Below, piece by piece: positions 33,461 through 41,655 of a stretch of 64,000 nt of DNA. Made by a program: the position numbers and the translations under genes. The first letter of the stretch is position 1. Every line of letters starts with the position of its first letter. Origin of the DNA: Sphingobium xanthum (GTDB lineage: Bacteria; Pseudomonadota; Alphaproteobacteria; Sphingomonadales; Sphingomonadaceae); contig NZ_JAHKKS010000006.1 of NCBI RefSeq assembly GCF_019737615.1, positions 158,184-222,183 of the forward strand, read 5' to 3'. Below the pieces are notes generated by a model. That model ran no database searches. It saw only the letters and a program-made list of their open reading frames with translations, and was not told the DNA's origin.

Positions 33461-34354
33461 ATGACCGATGCAATGCCGGATATGGACTGGCTCACGCGGG
33501 CGCTGGTCCATCTGCTGGACGTCGGGCCGGGGCATGCCGAAGGGCATTTCGTCGGCGTCCGCAAGCCGGGTGGTGCGGGGCGGGTGTTCGGCGGGCAGGT
33601 GGTCGGGCAGGCGCTGATGGCGGCGGTGAAGACGGTCGCGGAGGACCGGCTGGTCCACTCGCTGCATTGCTATTTCATGCGGCCGGCCAGCGAGGATTTC
33701 GAGATCGACTATCAGGTCGATGCCGACATGGAAGGCCGCGCCTTCTCCAACCGGCGCATCGTCGCACGGCAGCAGGGCAAGCCGATCTTCAACATGGTCG
33801 CCTCCTTCCAGCGCGCGGAGGAGGGGCCGGCACATCAATTTCCCATGCCGGAGGTGCCGGAGCCGGAGAGCCTGCTCGGCATGCGCGATCTGCTCAAGAC
33901 GTTCGACAATCTGCCCGCCGGACCGGCCTTGCGGCGCATCGCAACCCAGCCGAGCCCGCTGGAGTTCCGGCCGATCGGCCCGATCCAGAGCGGGCTGGTC
34001 GATGAACTGCGCGATCCGTATGCGCTCTGCTGGGTGCGGATCGGGCGCGGTCCGATCGAGGCCGGGCAGGCGATGCAGCGCGCGATGCTGGCCTATGCGA
34101 GCGACATGCTGCTGCTCGCGACCGCCTATCGGCCGCATGGCCTGCAGATCGGCGGGCCGGAGGTGATCAGCGCCAGCATCGATCATAGCGTATGGTTCCA
34201 CGGTGATGTCGAGGGCGGCGAATGGCTGCTCTATGCGATGGACAGTCCGTTCTCGGGATTGGGGCGCGGTTTCTCGCGGGGGCATTTCTTCGCGCAGGAC
34301 GGGCGGTTGATTGCGAGTGTGGCGCAGGAAGGGCTGATGCGGCTGCGGGAGTAG
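33461..34354 (+). CDS. tesB: Acyl-CoA thioesterase II
   Basis: Hydrolyses acyl-CoA to free fatty acid and CoA. The 297-aa product is a double hot-dog protein: the first domain has RVFGGQVVGQALMAA (residues 41-55) and LHCYFMRPAS; the second has ISASIDHSVWFHGD with the catalytic Asp and SPFSGLGRGFSRG, ending VASVAQEGLMR with the catalytic Gln, as in TesB. The ATG has GGAAACGAG upstream. A hairpin with a T run follows 6 bases after the stop. Confidence 0.93.
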   Translation: MTDAMPDMDWLTRALVHLLDVGPGHAEGHFVGVRKPGGAGRVFGGQVVGQALMAAVKTVAEDRLVHSLHCYFMRPASEDFEIDYQVDADMEGRAFSNRRIVARQQGKPIFNMVASFQRAEEGPAHQFPMPEVPEPESLLGMRDLLKTFDNLPAGPALRRIATQPSPLEFRPIGPIQSGLVDELRDPYALCWVRIGRGPIEAGQAMQRAMLAYASDMLLLATAYRPHGLQIGGPEVISASIDHSVWFHGDVEGGEWLLYAMDSPFSGLGRGFSRGHFFAQDGRLIASVAQEGLMRLRE

Positions 34355-34359
34355 CGTGT

Positions 34360-34389
34360 CTCCTCTCCCCGTCCGGGGCGAGGAGTTTT
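34360..34389 (+). terminator. Intrinsic terminator of tesB
   Basis: A 12-base stem with one mismatch (arms 34360-34371 and 34374-34385) is followed directly by TTTT. It sits in the convergent spacer with the MFS gene. Confidence 0.7.
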
Positions 34390-34392
34390 GGG

Positions 34393-35679
34393 TCACCCCA
34401 TCGCCCCATGCTTCGATGTCTCGCGCATGCGCCAATAGGCGATGAGCGAGAGGGCGCACATGCCGCTCACATAATAGAAGAACAGTTCCTCGTGGCCGAC
34501 CTTGACGAGCCAGAGTGCGACATACTCCGCGGTGCCGCCGAACAGGGCGTTGGCGATGGCATAAGGCAAGGCGACGCCGAGCGCGCGGATATGCGGCGGG
34601 AACAGTTCGGCCTTCACGATCGCGTTGATCGAGGTGTAGCCCGAGACGATGACGAGGCCGCCGAGGACGAGGGCGAAAGCGGTGACCGGATCGCGCGTGC
34701 CGCCGATGGCGGTGAACAGCGGCACGGTGAGCAAGGTGCCGAATATGCCGAAGCCAATCAGCAGGGGGCGACGGCCGATCCTGTCCGACAGTGCGCCGAA
34801 GACCGGCTGGAGACACATGAACAGGGTCAGCGCGGCGGTCATGATCAGGGTCGCCTGTGGCCGCGAGAAGTCGGCCGAGTTGACCAGATATTTCTGCATA
34901 TAGGTCGTGTAGGCATAGAAGGAGAGCGTGCCGCCGGCGGTGAGCGCGATGACCAGCAGCGCTTCGCCCGGATGCTCGCGGAACAGCGCGAAGGTGCCGG
35001 ATTTCTTGCCGCTTGCCTTGGCGGTCGCGAAATCGGCGGTCTCCTCGATCTTGCGGCGCAGGATGAAGACGCCGAGCGCCAGCACCGCGCCGACGAGGAA
35101 GGGGATGCGCCAGCCCCATTGCTCCATGGCCGTCTCGCTCAGCATCGCCTGCAGCGTGAGCTGGACGCCGAGTGCGGCGAGCTGGCCGCCGATCAGCGTC
35201 ACATATTGCCAGCTGGAGACGATGCCGCGCCGGTTCTTGCCGGCCATTTCCGAGAGATAGGTGGCGCTGGCGCCATATTCGCCGCCGACGCTGAGCCCTT
35301 GGAGCAGACGCGCGACGAGCAGGAGCAAGGGCGCGGCAAGGCCGATCGTCTCGGCGGTGGGCATGAGGCCGATGAGCAGCGAGCCGCCGCCCATGAGGCT
35401 GACCGAGAGCGCGAGGCCCGCCTTGCGCCCGTGATGATCGGCATAAGTGCCCATGAGCCAGGCGCCGATCGGCCGGACGAGGAAGCCGACAGCGAAGATG
35501 GCGGCCGTGCTCAGCAGCTGCGCGGTCTGGTCCCCGGCGGGGAAGAAGCGGCTCGCGAAATAAACCGAGAAGGCGGAATAGACGTACCAGTCATACCATT
35601 CGACGAAATTCCCGAGTGAGCCGCCGACGATGGAGCGCAGCGCCTTGCGCCGCTGAGCTTGCTGCTGGGTATCGTGCAA
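34393..35679 (-). CDS. MHS-family MFS permease (KgtP/ShiA-like)
   Basis: A 428-aa inner-membrane transporter with 12 hydrophobic segments. The N-terminal GNFVEWYDWYVYSAFSVYFA and the cytoplasmic loop YADHHGRKAGL (MFS signature) place it in the metabolite:H+ symporter family, close to alpha-ketoglutarate permeases. RLLQGLSVGGEYGAS is also typical. A proton-driven uptake of an organic acid is likely; the exact substrate is not decided. The start is a TTG (35679) with GGAA upstream; no ATG fits the family start. It reads divergently from the CmcJ-like gene. Confidence 0.88.
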   Translation of the reverse strand: MHDTQQQAQRRKALRSIVGGSLGNFVEWYDWYVYSAFSVYFASRFFPAGDQTAQLLSTAAIFAVGFLVRPIGAWLMGTYADHHGRKAGLALSVSLMGGGSLLIGLMPTAETIGLAAPLLLLVARLLQGLSVGGEYGASATYLSEMAGKNRRGIVSSWQYVTLIGGQLAALGVQLTLQAMLSETAMEQWGWRIPFLVGAVLALGVFILRRKIEETADFATAKASGKKSGTFALFREHPGEALLVIALTAGGTLSFYAYTTYMQKYLVNSADFSRPQATLIMTAALTLFMCLQPVFGALSDRIGRRPLLIGFGIFGTLLTVPLFTAIGGTRDPVTAFALVLGGLVIVSGYTSINAIVKAELFPPHIRALGVALPYAIANALFGGTAEYVALWLVKVGHEELFFYYVSGMCALSLIAYWRMRETSKHGAMG

Positions 35680-35807
35680 TGGCTGGTTCCGCCTGTGAGA
35701 GCCGCGTGTCCGGCCATAGTGGCGAGTGAAATCGCCGCTTGTCGAGTCGCAAAAGCCTTTCGTTGAAGAGCTTGCTGGATTAGCATTGACCGAGGGAGAG
35801 GGAGAAG

Positions 35808-36617
35808 ATGATGAGCCGTTCGGGCGAACGTGACGCGGTAACGATCAACTATGTGGCCGATACGCCGGAGCGGCCGCGTTATTATGCCAACGACCACAGC
35901 AAGGACACGGTGGTCATCGAGCCGCATCCGATGCCGGCGATCGACGGGCGCGCGGAAAATCTTGAGCTCGATGGCGCGGGCTTCATGCTGGTGCGGCACG
36001 AGACCGCGCAAGACCTGACCGACAAGGCATCTGCCCCCGGCTATGCGGCCGAGATCGAGGCGCTGATCCAGAAGCTGACCGGTGCCGATGCCGTGGTCGT
36101 GACGGGCGCGCCGATCCTGCGTTTCTCCGAGAAGTCCGGCAAGGCCGGCAGCAGCGATAACAGCCATCCCGCGCGCTTCGCCCATGTCGATCTCAGCAAC
36201 GCGACCGGCCACGCCTTTTCGAAGCGCTCCCAACCTGAAGGGAAAACCGTCGCTCGTGCGGCGCATTATAATGTGTGGCGGGTGCTCTCTTCCTCGCCGC
36301 AGGACGTGCCGCTCGCCATATGCGACGCGCGCAGCCTGCGAGGCGAGGAACTGATCCTTGCCGATGCGATCTTCGACCGGCCGGACGGCAACGACTGGAG
36401 CTTCGAGGGCTATGTGGTCGCGCACGATCCCGCGCATCGCTGGCACTGGTTTCCGGACATGGCGGCGGACGAGGCGATCGTCTTCAAGACGCATGACAGT
36501 CGTCCGGACGTCGCCCAATGTGTGCCGCATGTCGCATTCGACGACCCGGAGTGTCCCGAGGATGCACAGCCGCGCGTCAGCGTGGAAATTCGGGCTATCG
36601 CATATTGGTGGCAATAG
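35808..36617 (+). CDS. CmcJ/NvfI-family oxygenase-like protein
   Basis: A 269-aa cytoplasmic protein of the family that includes the cephamycin enzyme CmcJ and fungal 2-oxoglutarate/iron enzymes such as NvfI. It contains PARFAHVDLSNATG with a facial-triad-like HxD (H126, D128), a distal His in VFKTHDSRPD and the VPHVAFDDP end. The MNTY-like N-terminus (VTINYVADTPERPRYYANDHSKD) also fits. It probably oxidises a small molecule; the substrate is unknown. The ATG pair has GAGAAG upstream. It lies 120 bases upstream of the exosortase gene. Confidence 0.75.
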   Translation: MMSRSGERDAVTINYVADTPERPRYYANDHSKDTVVIEPHPMPAIDGRAENLELDGAGFMLVRHETAQDLTDKASAPGYAAEIEALIQKLTGADAVVVTGAPILRFSEKSGKAGSSDNSHPARFAHVDLSNATGHAFSKRSQPEGKTVARAAHYNVWRVLSSSPQDVPLAICDARSLRGEELILADAIFDRPDGNDWSFEGYVVAHDPAHRWHWFPDMAADEAIVFKTHDSRPDVAQCVPHVAFDDPECPEDAQPRVSVEIRAIAYWWQ

Positions 36618-36737
36618 ACTTATCTAGTGTTCGCTTCTTGTGCATGGAGGCATCAAATAATATGGCTCGACGGCGGCACGATCATCTGGTCTTAACCTCG
36701 GCGAGTTACGCGAAAAGCTCAGCATTGAAGAGTTGAT

Positions 36738-37652
36738 ATGGCGACCAACGCATCTGTCCTTAACCAGCAATCTCTGGTGTCATCCATATTGAATTGGCTG
36801 AAGGCCAATCCCGTCCTGGTTGCCGGCGTACTGGCGGTCATGGTGCCGACGATGCTGCTGGTCGCCAATGAGAGCTGGTCTACGGAGCAGGGCGCGCATG
36901 GCCCGATCGTGCTGGCGACGGGTCTGTGGCTGTTGCTGCGCGAATGGAGCAAGGCACGGCCGTTGTTCGAGGCGCCGCCGGCCTGGCAGGTCGCTGCCTT
37001 CTTCGTGCCGTTGCTTCTGCTCTATTTCATCTCGCGTGTCAGCCATATCGTCGAGACCGAGGGCTTCCTCATGTATGGGCTGGTCGTCGCGACGATGTTC
37101 AGCTTCATCGGCGGCCGGGCGATCACCGCCATGTGGTTTCCGCTCATCTATCTGCTGTTCGTGCTGCCGCCGCCCGAGTCTCTCGTGGCCATGGTCACCA
37201 ATCCGCTGAAGATCGCGCTCTCCGAGAGCGCGGTGAAGCTGCTTTATTATCTCGGCTATCCGATCGCATCGGCGGGTGTGACCATCCAGGTCGGCCAGTA
37301 TCAGTTGCTCGTGGCAGAGGCGTGTGCTGGCCTCAATTCGCTGATCTCGCTCTCGGCGATCGCCTTGTTCTATGTCTATCTGCGGCACCACGCGAATGCG
37401 CGCTATGCGCTGCTGATGTTCCTCGCGATCCTGCCGGTGGCGATCTTCGCCAATTTCGTGCGCATCCTGCTGCTGGTGCTGCTCACCTATCATTCCGGCG
37501 AGGCAGCGGCGCAGGGCTTCCTGCATGACTTTGCCGGCATGACGATGTTCATGACTGCGCTGATCACGATCTTCGCGATCGATCATGTGGTCGGGCTGAT
37601 CTGGCCGGGGCTGAAGAGCAAGAAGGCACAGCCGCCAGCAGCGGCGGCCTGA
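36738..37652 (+). CDS. Exosortase (XrtV-type)
   Basis: A 304-aa inner-membrane cysteine transpeptidase-like protein with about eight membrane segments. The exosortase triad is plain: Cys196 in VAEACAGLNSLISL, Arg242 in FANFVRILLLVL, and His263 in GFLHDFAGM. It is expected to recognise PEP-CTERM (here PEPxxWA) tails and cut them in the envelope. The assignment to type V rests on the sphingomonad setting and the convergent EpsI-like partner at 37714; only the exosortase call itself is firm. The ATG has GAAGAG upstream. Confidence 0.9.
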   Translation: MATNASVLNQQSLVSSILNWLKANPVLVAGVLAVMVPTMLLVANESWSTEQGAHGPIVLATGLWLLLREWSKARPLFEAPPAWQVAAFFVPLLLLYFISRVSHIVETEGFLMYGLVVATMFSFIGGRAITAMWFPLIYLLFVLPPPESLVAMVTNPLKIALSESAVKLLYYLGYPIASAGVTIQVGQYQLLVAEACAGLNSLISLSAIALFYVYLRHHANARYALLMFLAILPVAIFANFVRILLLVLLTYHSGEAAAQGFLHDFAGMTMFMTALITIFAIDHVVGLIWPGLKSKKAQPPAAAA

Positions 37653-37690
37653 GCCTTCGCTTCTGTTCTGCGTTTGAGGTGAAGAGGGAA

Positions 37691-37722
37691 ATCGTCTGAC
37701 GCGCCGTGCGTCGTCAGACGAT
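37691..37722. terminator. Bidirectional terminator, exosortase/EpsI
   Basis: A perfect 11-bp stem (ATCGTCTGACG at 37691-37701 and its complement at 37712-37722) with a ten-base loop lies between the convergent exosortase and EpsI genes and runs into the last codons of the latter. Confidence 0.6.
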
Positions 37723-38478
37723 GTTTCCGACGATGACTTGCCGGCTCTGCTTCCCGGTGTGCGCGATCATATCCCGGATGAAGCCGCTCATCTGCGTGAG
37801 TGCCTTGTCGCGATCGGGGTTGATGACCGAGAGGCGCAGGAGCAGGCCATCGGCCAGATAGCCTTCCAGATTGGCCTTGGTCATCGCGATGCGCTGGGCC
37901 GCCCAACTCTGCGGGAAACTGTCGCCGATGCGCGTCCAGTACAGGATGTTCTCGATGCGCGATCCCATGGTCGCCGTGACCGAGCGGGCCGGAATATAAT
38001 CGTCGCCCTGTAGCGGAATGTCATAGGGACTGCTGGCGTCGATGGAGAAGCCGGACGCATAATAGCAGACTTCCGGCCGGTGCAGCTGCACATTGTTGAG
38101 CTGTTCGCTGTTATAGGCCGCGAGGAACATGATGCCGACGCCCTGCGGATTGACATAGGTGCGCGTCAGAATGTGTTGATAGAGCTTGTTTGCCTGTTCG
38201 CTTTCGGGCGGCAGGACGAGCTCGCTGACCGGCAGCGTGCGCCAGTTGCCGAAAGAGGAGGGGAACAGCCCCTCATAGAATTTCTCGGACAGATCGGGAT
38301 AGCGCCGCTTGGGCGTGCGCGCGAGCGCCAGGCCACTCACCGCGAGCAGGGAAGCGCCCATGATGATATGGCGCCGCGAAAGGCCGCCCAAACCGCTCGC
38401 CTCGGGGGATGTCTGGCCACCGCCCGGGGTAATCTTGCCTTCAACTGACACAGCAGCCTCTCTGTCTGACGTAAGCAT
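37714..38478 (-). CDS. EpsI-family exosortase-associated protein
   Basis: A 254-aa exported protein. A twin-arginine-like start (LSRRHIIMGASLLAVSGLALA) leads to a domain with LFPSSFGNWRTLP, LTRTYVNPQGVGIMFLAAYN and the hallmark HRPEVCYYASGF (about residues 131-142), followed by RSVTATMGSRIENILYWTRIGD. EpsI proteins accompany exosortases and are thought to assist processing or export of polysaccharide-linked proteins. The gene converges with the exosortase, which is common in sphingomonads. The ribosome site is weak. Confidence 0.85.
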   Translation of the reverse strand: MLTSDREAAVSVEGKITPGGGQTSPEASGLGGLSRRHIIMGASLLAVSGLALARTPKRRYPDLSEKFYEGLFPSSFGNWRTLPVSELVLPPESEQANKLYQHILTRTYVNPQGVGIMFLAAYNSEQLNNVQLHRPEVCYYASGFSIDASSPYDIPLQGDDYIPARSVTATMGSRIENILYWTRIGDSFPQSWAAQRIAMTKANLEGYLADGLLLRLSVINPDRDKALTQMSGFIRDMIAHTGKQSRQVIVGNIV

Positions 38479-38585
38479 GACTTAACAGCAAATCGTCGCT
38501 TACAAAACTGCCAATCTCCCTAGAATCAAATCCCTGCCAAGCCATTATCGTCCAGCAACGGAACATGGGCGATGCGGCAACGCTT

Positions 38586-39890
38586 TCAAGGCTCGACCAG
38601 CGCCTGATAGACGAGTGCGCGAGCCGGCCCCATGCCCGAGCCGTCATAGCCGCGTGGCCCCGCCGTCTCGAAATTCTGGACCATGCCGACGAACAGCAGA
38701 TGATTGGCCGGATCGGCCCAAAACCAGGTGCCGGCCGCGCCTTCCCAGCTGATCGTGCCCTTGCCTTCCAGACGACCGGCGAGGCGCGGATCGTTCACCG
38801 TCATGACGCCCATGCCCCAGCCGACGCCCTTGCTGAACCGCGGATAGGGATTGCCGGCCGCGATCACCTCGTCCGGCACGACATTGGCCTGCATGACCTC
38901 GATCGTCGCGGGCGCGAGCAGTCGCACCTTGCCGAGCGCACCCCTGTTGGTCAGCATCTCGGCGAAGCGGGCATAATCGTCGATCGTCGAGACCAGGCCG
39001 CCGCCGCCGGACTCGATCCTGGGCGGCGTGCGATAGTCCGGGAGGGGAAGACCCCGGAACGTGCCGCCGGGCACCAGCTTGCCGCTCGGATCGTGCGAAT
39101 AGAGCGAGGCGAAGCGGCCATATTTCTCGGGCGGCACGTAGAAGGCCGTATCGACCATGCCGAGCGGATCGAAGATGCGGCTGCGCAGATAGTCGCCGAA
39201 CTTCATCCCCGAGAGCCGCTCGACGATCAGGCCCTGGACATCGACGGCGATGCTGTATTCCCAATCCGTACCGGGCTGAAACAGCAGGGGCACATCGGCG
39301 AGCCGCTCGACCATCTCCTGCAGATTGGCAGCGCCCATCGGATCCTGTTTGCGGAAGATGTCCGCGACCGGCCCGCTACTGAATCCACCGGAAAAGCCGA
39401 CCATATGGCTCATCAGATCGCGCATCGTCGGCGGGCGCTTCATCGGCTCGAGGATCGGCTTGCCGTCCTTGTCGACACCGGCCGCCACCTTGAGTTTTGT
39501 GAGCTCGGGGACGAACTTCGTCACCGGATCGTCCAGCGTCCACTTGCCCTCCTCGTAGAGCATCATCATCGCGACGGCGGTAACGACCTTGGTCATCGAG
39601 TAGATGCGAAAGATGGTGTCGCGCGTCATGGGGCGTCCGGGCGCGGCATCGCCATAGGCCTTGAACGAGACGACCTTGCCATCGCGCGCGAGCAGCGTGA
39701 CCATGCCGCCGACCTGCTGCGCGGCGACGGCTTTTGCCATCGTCTCGTCGAGCTTCTTCAGGCGCGCCGTATCGAAGCCCTGCGCTTCCGGCGTGGTGTT
39801 GGGGAGAGGAACGGCCCTTTGCGCCGCTGACGATGTTGCCGACAGGGCGAGTGCGCCCAGAAAGACTAGCTTTGGCCAGCGTGTCTTCAT
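38586..39890 (-). CDS. Secreted serine hydrolase (beta-lactamase class C/EstB family)
   Basis: A 434-aa exported enzyme. After a signal peptide (LVFLGALALSATSSAAQ) comes the SxxK motif SMTK (Ser98, Lys101), a tyrosine motif in EYSIAVD and the third box near the C-terminus, WEGAAGTWFWADP, in place of KTG. This fits the serine hydrolase group of esterases and D-aminopeptidases related to class C beta-lactamases. Lactamase activity cannot be claimed. The ATG has GAGAGGGAA upstream. It is flanked by unrelated genes on the same strand. Confidence 0.88.
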   Translation of the reverse strand: MKTRWPKLVFLGALALSATSSAAQRAVPLPNTTPEAQGFDTARLKKLDETMAKAVAAQQVGGMVTLLARDGKVVSFKAYGDAAPGRPMTRDTIFRIYSMTKVVTAVAMMMLYEEGKWTLDDPVTKFVPELTKLKVAAGVDKDGKPILEPMKRPPTMRDLMSHMVGFSGGFSSGPVADIFRKQDPMGAANLQEMVERLADVPLLFQPGTDWEYSIAVDVQGLIVERLSGMKFGDYLRSRIFDPLGMVDTAFYVPPEKYGRFASLYSHDPSGKLVPGGTFRGLPLPDYRTPPRIESGGGGLVSTIDDYARFAEMLTNRGALGKVRLLAPATIEVMQANVVPDEVIAAGNPYPRFSKGVGWGMGVMTVNDPRLAGRLEGKGTISWEGAAGTWFWADPANHLLFVGMVQNFETAGPRGYDGSGMGPARALVYQALVEP

Positions 39891-39989
39891 TTCCCTCTCC
39901 TCGTGCGGGCCGTTCTGGCCGCTCGTCACACTGGATGAGGAAAGGTGGACTTTGTCAAGTTGACTGCGCGATCCGGCGGCCGCCGGCGA

Positions 39990-40586
39990 CTAGTCCAGCG
40001 GTGCGAAACGTTCGAACTCGCCTTTCGCCGTTGCCGTGATTACGACGGGCTTGTTGCCGTTGTTCTTCCAGTACCAGCCATGCCGACCCGTGAAGGCGGC
40101 TCGGAAGGTTCCGCTGGCACCGGCGGACTCGCCCTTGTCGTAGCTGGTATAGTCGTCCTCGCTCGCGGCGTTTTCGGGGTCGCCGTGCTGCTCATATTCG
40201 ACCTTGGCGCCGTCGGTCGACCAGCGCCAGGTATAGGATTGACCTGCCTTCATCGTCGCCTTGGCCTCGCGCCCTTGATAGGGGAGCAGGACGATCCGGA
40301 GCTGCGTCGATCCATCGGGGAGAGTGGTGCTTTCGGGCTGGCTCGCGGCGGGAGCCACCGTTTCCGGGGCTTTGGCCACTGATGTGGCCCGTTTGGTGAG
40401 GCCCATGGCGGTCAGGCCGAGGGCGCCGCCGATGCCGGTCGGGTCCAAGCCATATTCCGCCGGAAGGACTGTGGTGGCGAGGATGAGGGCGGCCGCGCCC
40501 GCTGCGAGCAATGTCGCGCGATTGAGCTGGCGCGTCGTCAGGAGATGTTCGGGCGAAGGTGCGCCTTCATGGGGCATGCGGGTCAT
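39990..40586 (-). CDS. Transmembrane anchor protein paired with HupE
   Basis: A 198-aa protein with an N-terminal membrane helix (ATLLAAGAAALILATTVLP, about 25-43), a short Ala/Lys linker and a beta-sandwich-like outer domain (LRIVLLPYQGREAKATMKAGQSYTW-type strands, GRHGWYWKNNGNKPVVITATAKG). The last strands resemble GOLD/emp24-like domains. Its ATG (40586) overlaps the stop of the HupE gene (ATGA), so the two are translated together; a second ATG three codons on is possible. It likely presents a periplasmic domain that works with the HupE channel-like protein. Confidence 0.75.
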   Translation of the reverse strand: MTRMPHEGAPSPEHLLTTRQLNRATLLAAGAAALILATTVLPAEYGLDPTGIGGALGLTAMGLTKRATSVAKAPETVAPAASQPESTTLPDGSTQLRIVLLPYQGREAKATMKAGQSYTWRWSTDGAKVEYEQHGDPENAASEDDYTSYDKGESAGASGTFRAAFTGRHGWYWKNNGNKPVVITATAKGEFERFAPLD

Positions 40587-41272
40587 CCTTCCACGACATA
40601 GCCGGTCATCTGCAGACCGAAGAGAATGAAGCCAGCCGTCATCAAGAGGACATTGGCGGCGAAGGCATGGCGCGCGAAACTCGCTGTGCGGCGCCAATAG
40701 CCCATGGCGATGAGAATGAAGGTGAGCGCCAGCAGTTGGCCGATCTCGACGCCGACATTGAAGGCCACGAGATTGGCGATGAGCCCATCAGGCGAAAGAG
40801 CGAAATCCTGAAGCTTGGTCGCGAGGCCGAAGCCATGGACGAAGCCGAACAGTAGCACGGCGATCTTCGTGTTCGGCTGCATGCCCAGCCAGCGTTGCCA
40901 GGCGCCTAGATTGTCGAGCGCCTTGTAGACGATGGACAGCCCGATCAGCGCGTCCACGAGATAGGCGCTGACATGCGTGCCGAGCAGGACGCCCGCGATG
41001 AGGGTCGTGCTGTGGCCGAGGGCGAAGAGCGTCACATAGGTGGCGATCTGCCGCAGCCGATAGAGGAAGAAGATGACGCCGAAGAGGAAGAGCAGATGGT
41101 CGTAGCCCGTGACCATGTGCTTGGCGCCGAGATAAAGGAACGGGCCGATTTGCGGGCCGGAGACCTGCTCGATGAAGCCTTTGTCGCCCTCCGCGACGCC
41201 ATGCGCCAGTGCCGCACTGCCGAGCGTGACTGACAACGCCAGGGCGCATGCCGTCAGCGCGGCGCGTCTCAT
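40583..41272 (-). CDS. HupE/UreJ-family membrane protein
   Basis: A 229-aa polytopic membrane protein. It begins with a signal-like helix ending ALAHG, then contains the HupE hallmark LGAKHMVTGYDHLLFLFGVIFFLY (about 45-68), ALGHSTTLI and GFVHGFGLA, with conserved histidines in membrane segments. HupE and UreJ relatives move nickel or cobalt, but this branch, without hydrogenase or urease genes nearby, may handle another metal. The ATG at 41272 has AGAGGGGG immediately upstream. It is coupled to the anchor protein downstream. Confidence 0.8.
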   Translation of the reverse strand: MRRAALTACALALSVTLGSAALAHGVAEGDKGFIEQVSGPQIGPFLYLGAKHMVTGYDHLLFLFGVIFFLYRLRQIATYVTLFALGHSTTLIAGVLLGTHVSAYLVDALIGLSIVYKALDNLGAWQRWLGMQPNTKIAVLLFGFVHGFGLATKLQDFALSPDGLIANLVAFNVGVEIGQLLALTFILIAMGYWRRTASFARHAFAANVLLMTAGFILFGLQMTGYVVEG

Positions 41273-41325
41273 TCCCCCTCTCATGCGATGCTTGTGCGTT
41301 GCCGGAGCACCGGCCGCAAGAGCGT

Positions 41326-41505
41326 TCAGCGCAGTTTCGCGATGCTCAGCCCGTCGGCCTTGGCGCGGTCCTTCACGGATTCCTCGCTGCGGGTGAGCGC
41401 CTTGGCGATCGCCTTGAGCGCCATGCCTTTCTTCGCGAGCGTGTGCAGCTTCTGGATTTCGGCGGCCGTCCAGGGCTGGCGGTGCCGTTCGAACTTTTCG
41501 GCCAT
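41326..41505 (-). CDS. 59-aa helix-turn-helix-like protein
   Basis: A small gene of 59 codons read from ATG 41505 to TGA 41326. The product starts MAEKFERHRQPWTAAEI, then a helix (QKLHTLAKKGMALKAIAKAL) and TRSEESVKDRAKADGLSIAKLR. The WTxxE...L..LxxxGxxxxxIAxxLxRSxxSVxxRAxxxGL layout resembles the GcrA N-terminus and Myb/SANT-type DNA-binding helices. GAGAG lies seven bases upstream. Codons are biased to G/C at third positions. It is 53 bases upstream of HupE on the same strand and could be cotranscribed; a DNA-binding role is inference. Confidence 0.75.
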   Translation of the reverse strand: MAEKFERHRQPWTAAEIQKLHTLAKKGMALKAIAKALTRSEESVKDRAKADGLSIAKLR

Positions 41506-41527
41506 GGTTGCTCTCTCTTTTCTCTAG

Positions 41528-41644
41528 CCCCTCCTCTTCAGAGGAGGGGTTGGGATGGTGCTGCAACGTCGCAGATCGCTTCGCGACACCCACCCTTGAA
41601 CAGAGGCACGTGACTCTGTTCAACCCTCCCTTGAAAGGGAGGGG
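41528..41644. repeat. Palindromic intergenic repeat (REP-like)
   Basis: Two palindromic units, 41528-41549 (CCCCTCCTCTTCAGAGGAGGGG) and about 41624-41644 (CCCTCCCTTGAAAGGGAGGG), flank a further 10-bp inverted repeat TTGAACAGAG/CTCTGTTCAA. The outer units are the same family as those at 32862-32980. It lies between the 59-aa gene and yaiI, both on the minus strand. Confidence 0.7.
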
Positions 41645-41655
41645 CTTAGCGTAGT

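Noticed and set aside
36644..36736. 30-codon frame just before the exosortase gene
   Set aside because: It has no ribosome site of its own and no recognisable pattern; proximity to the next ATG is not enough to call a leader peptide.
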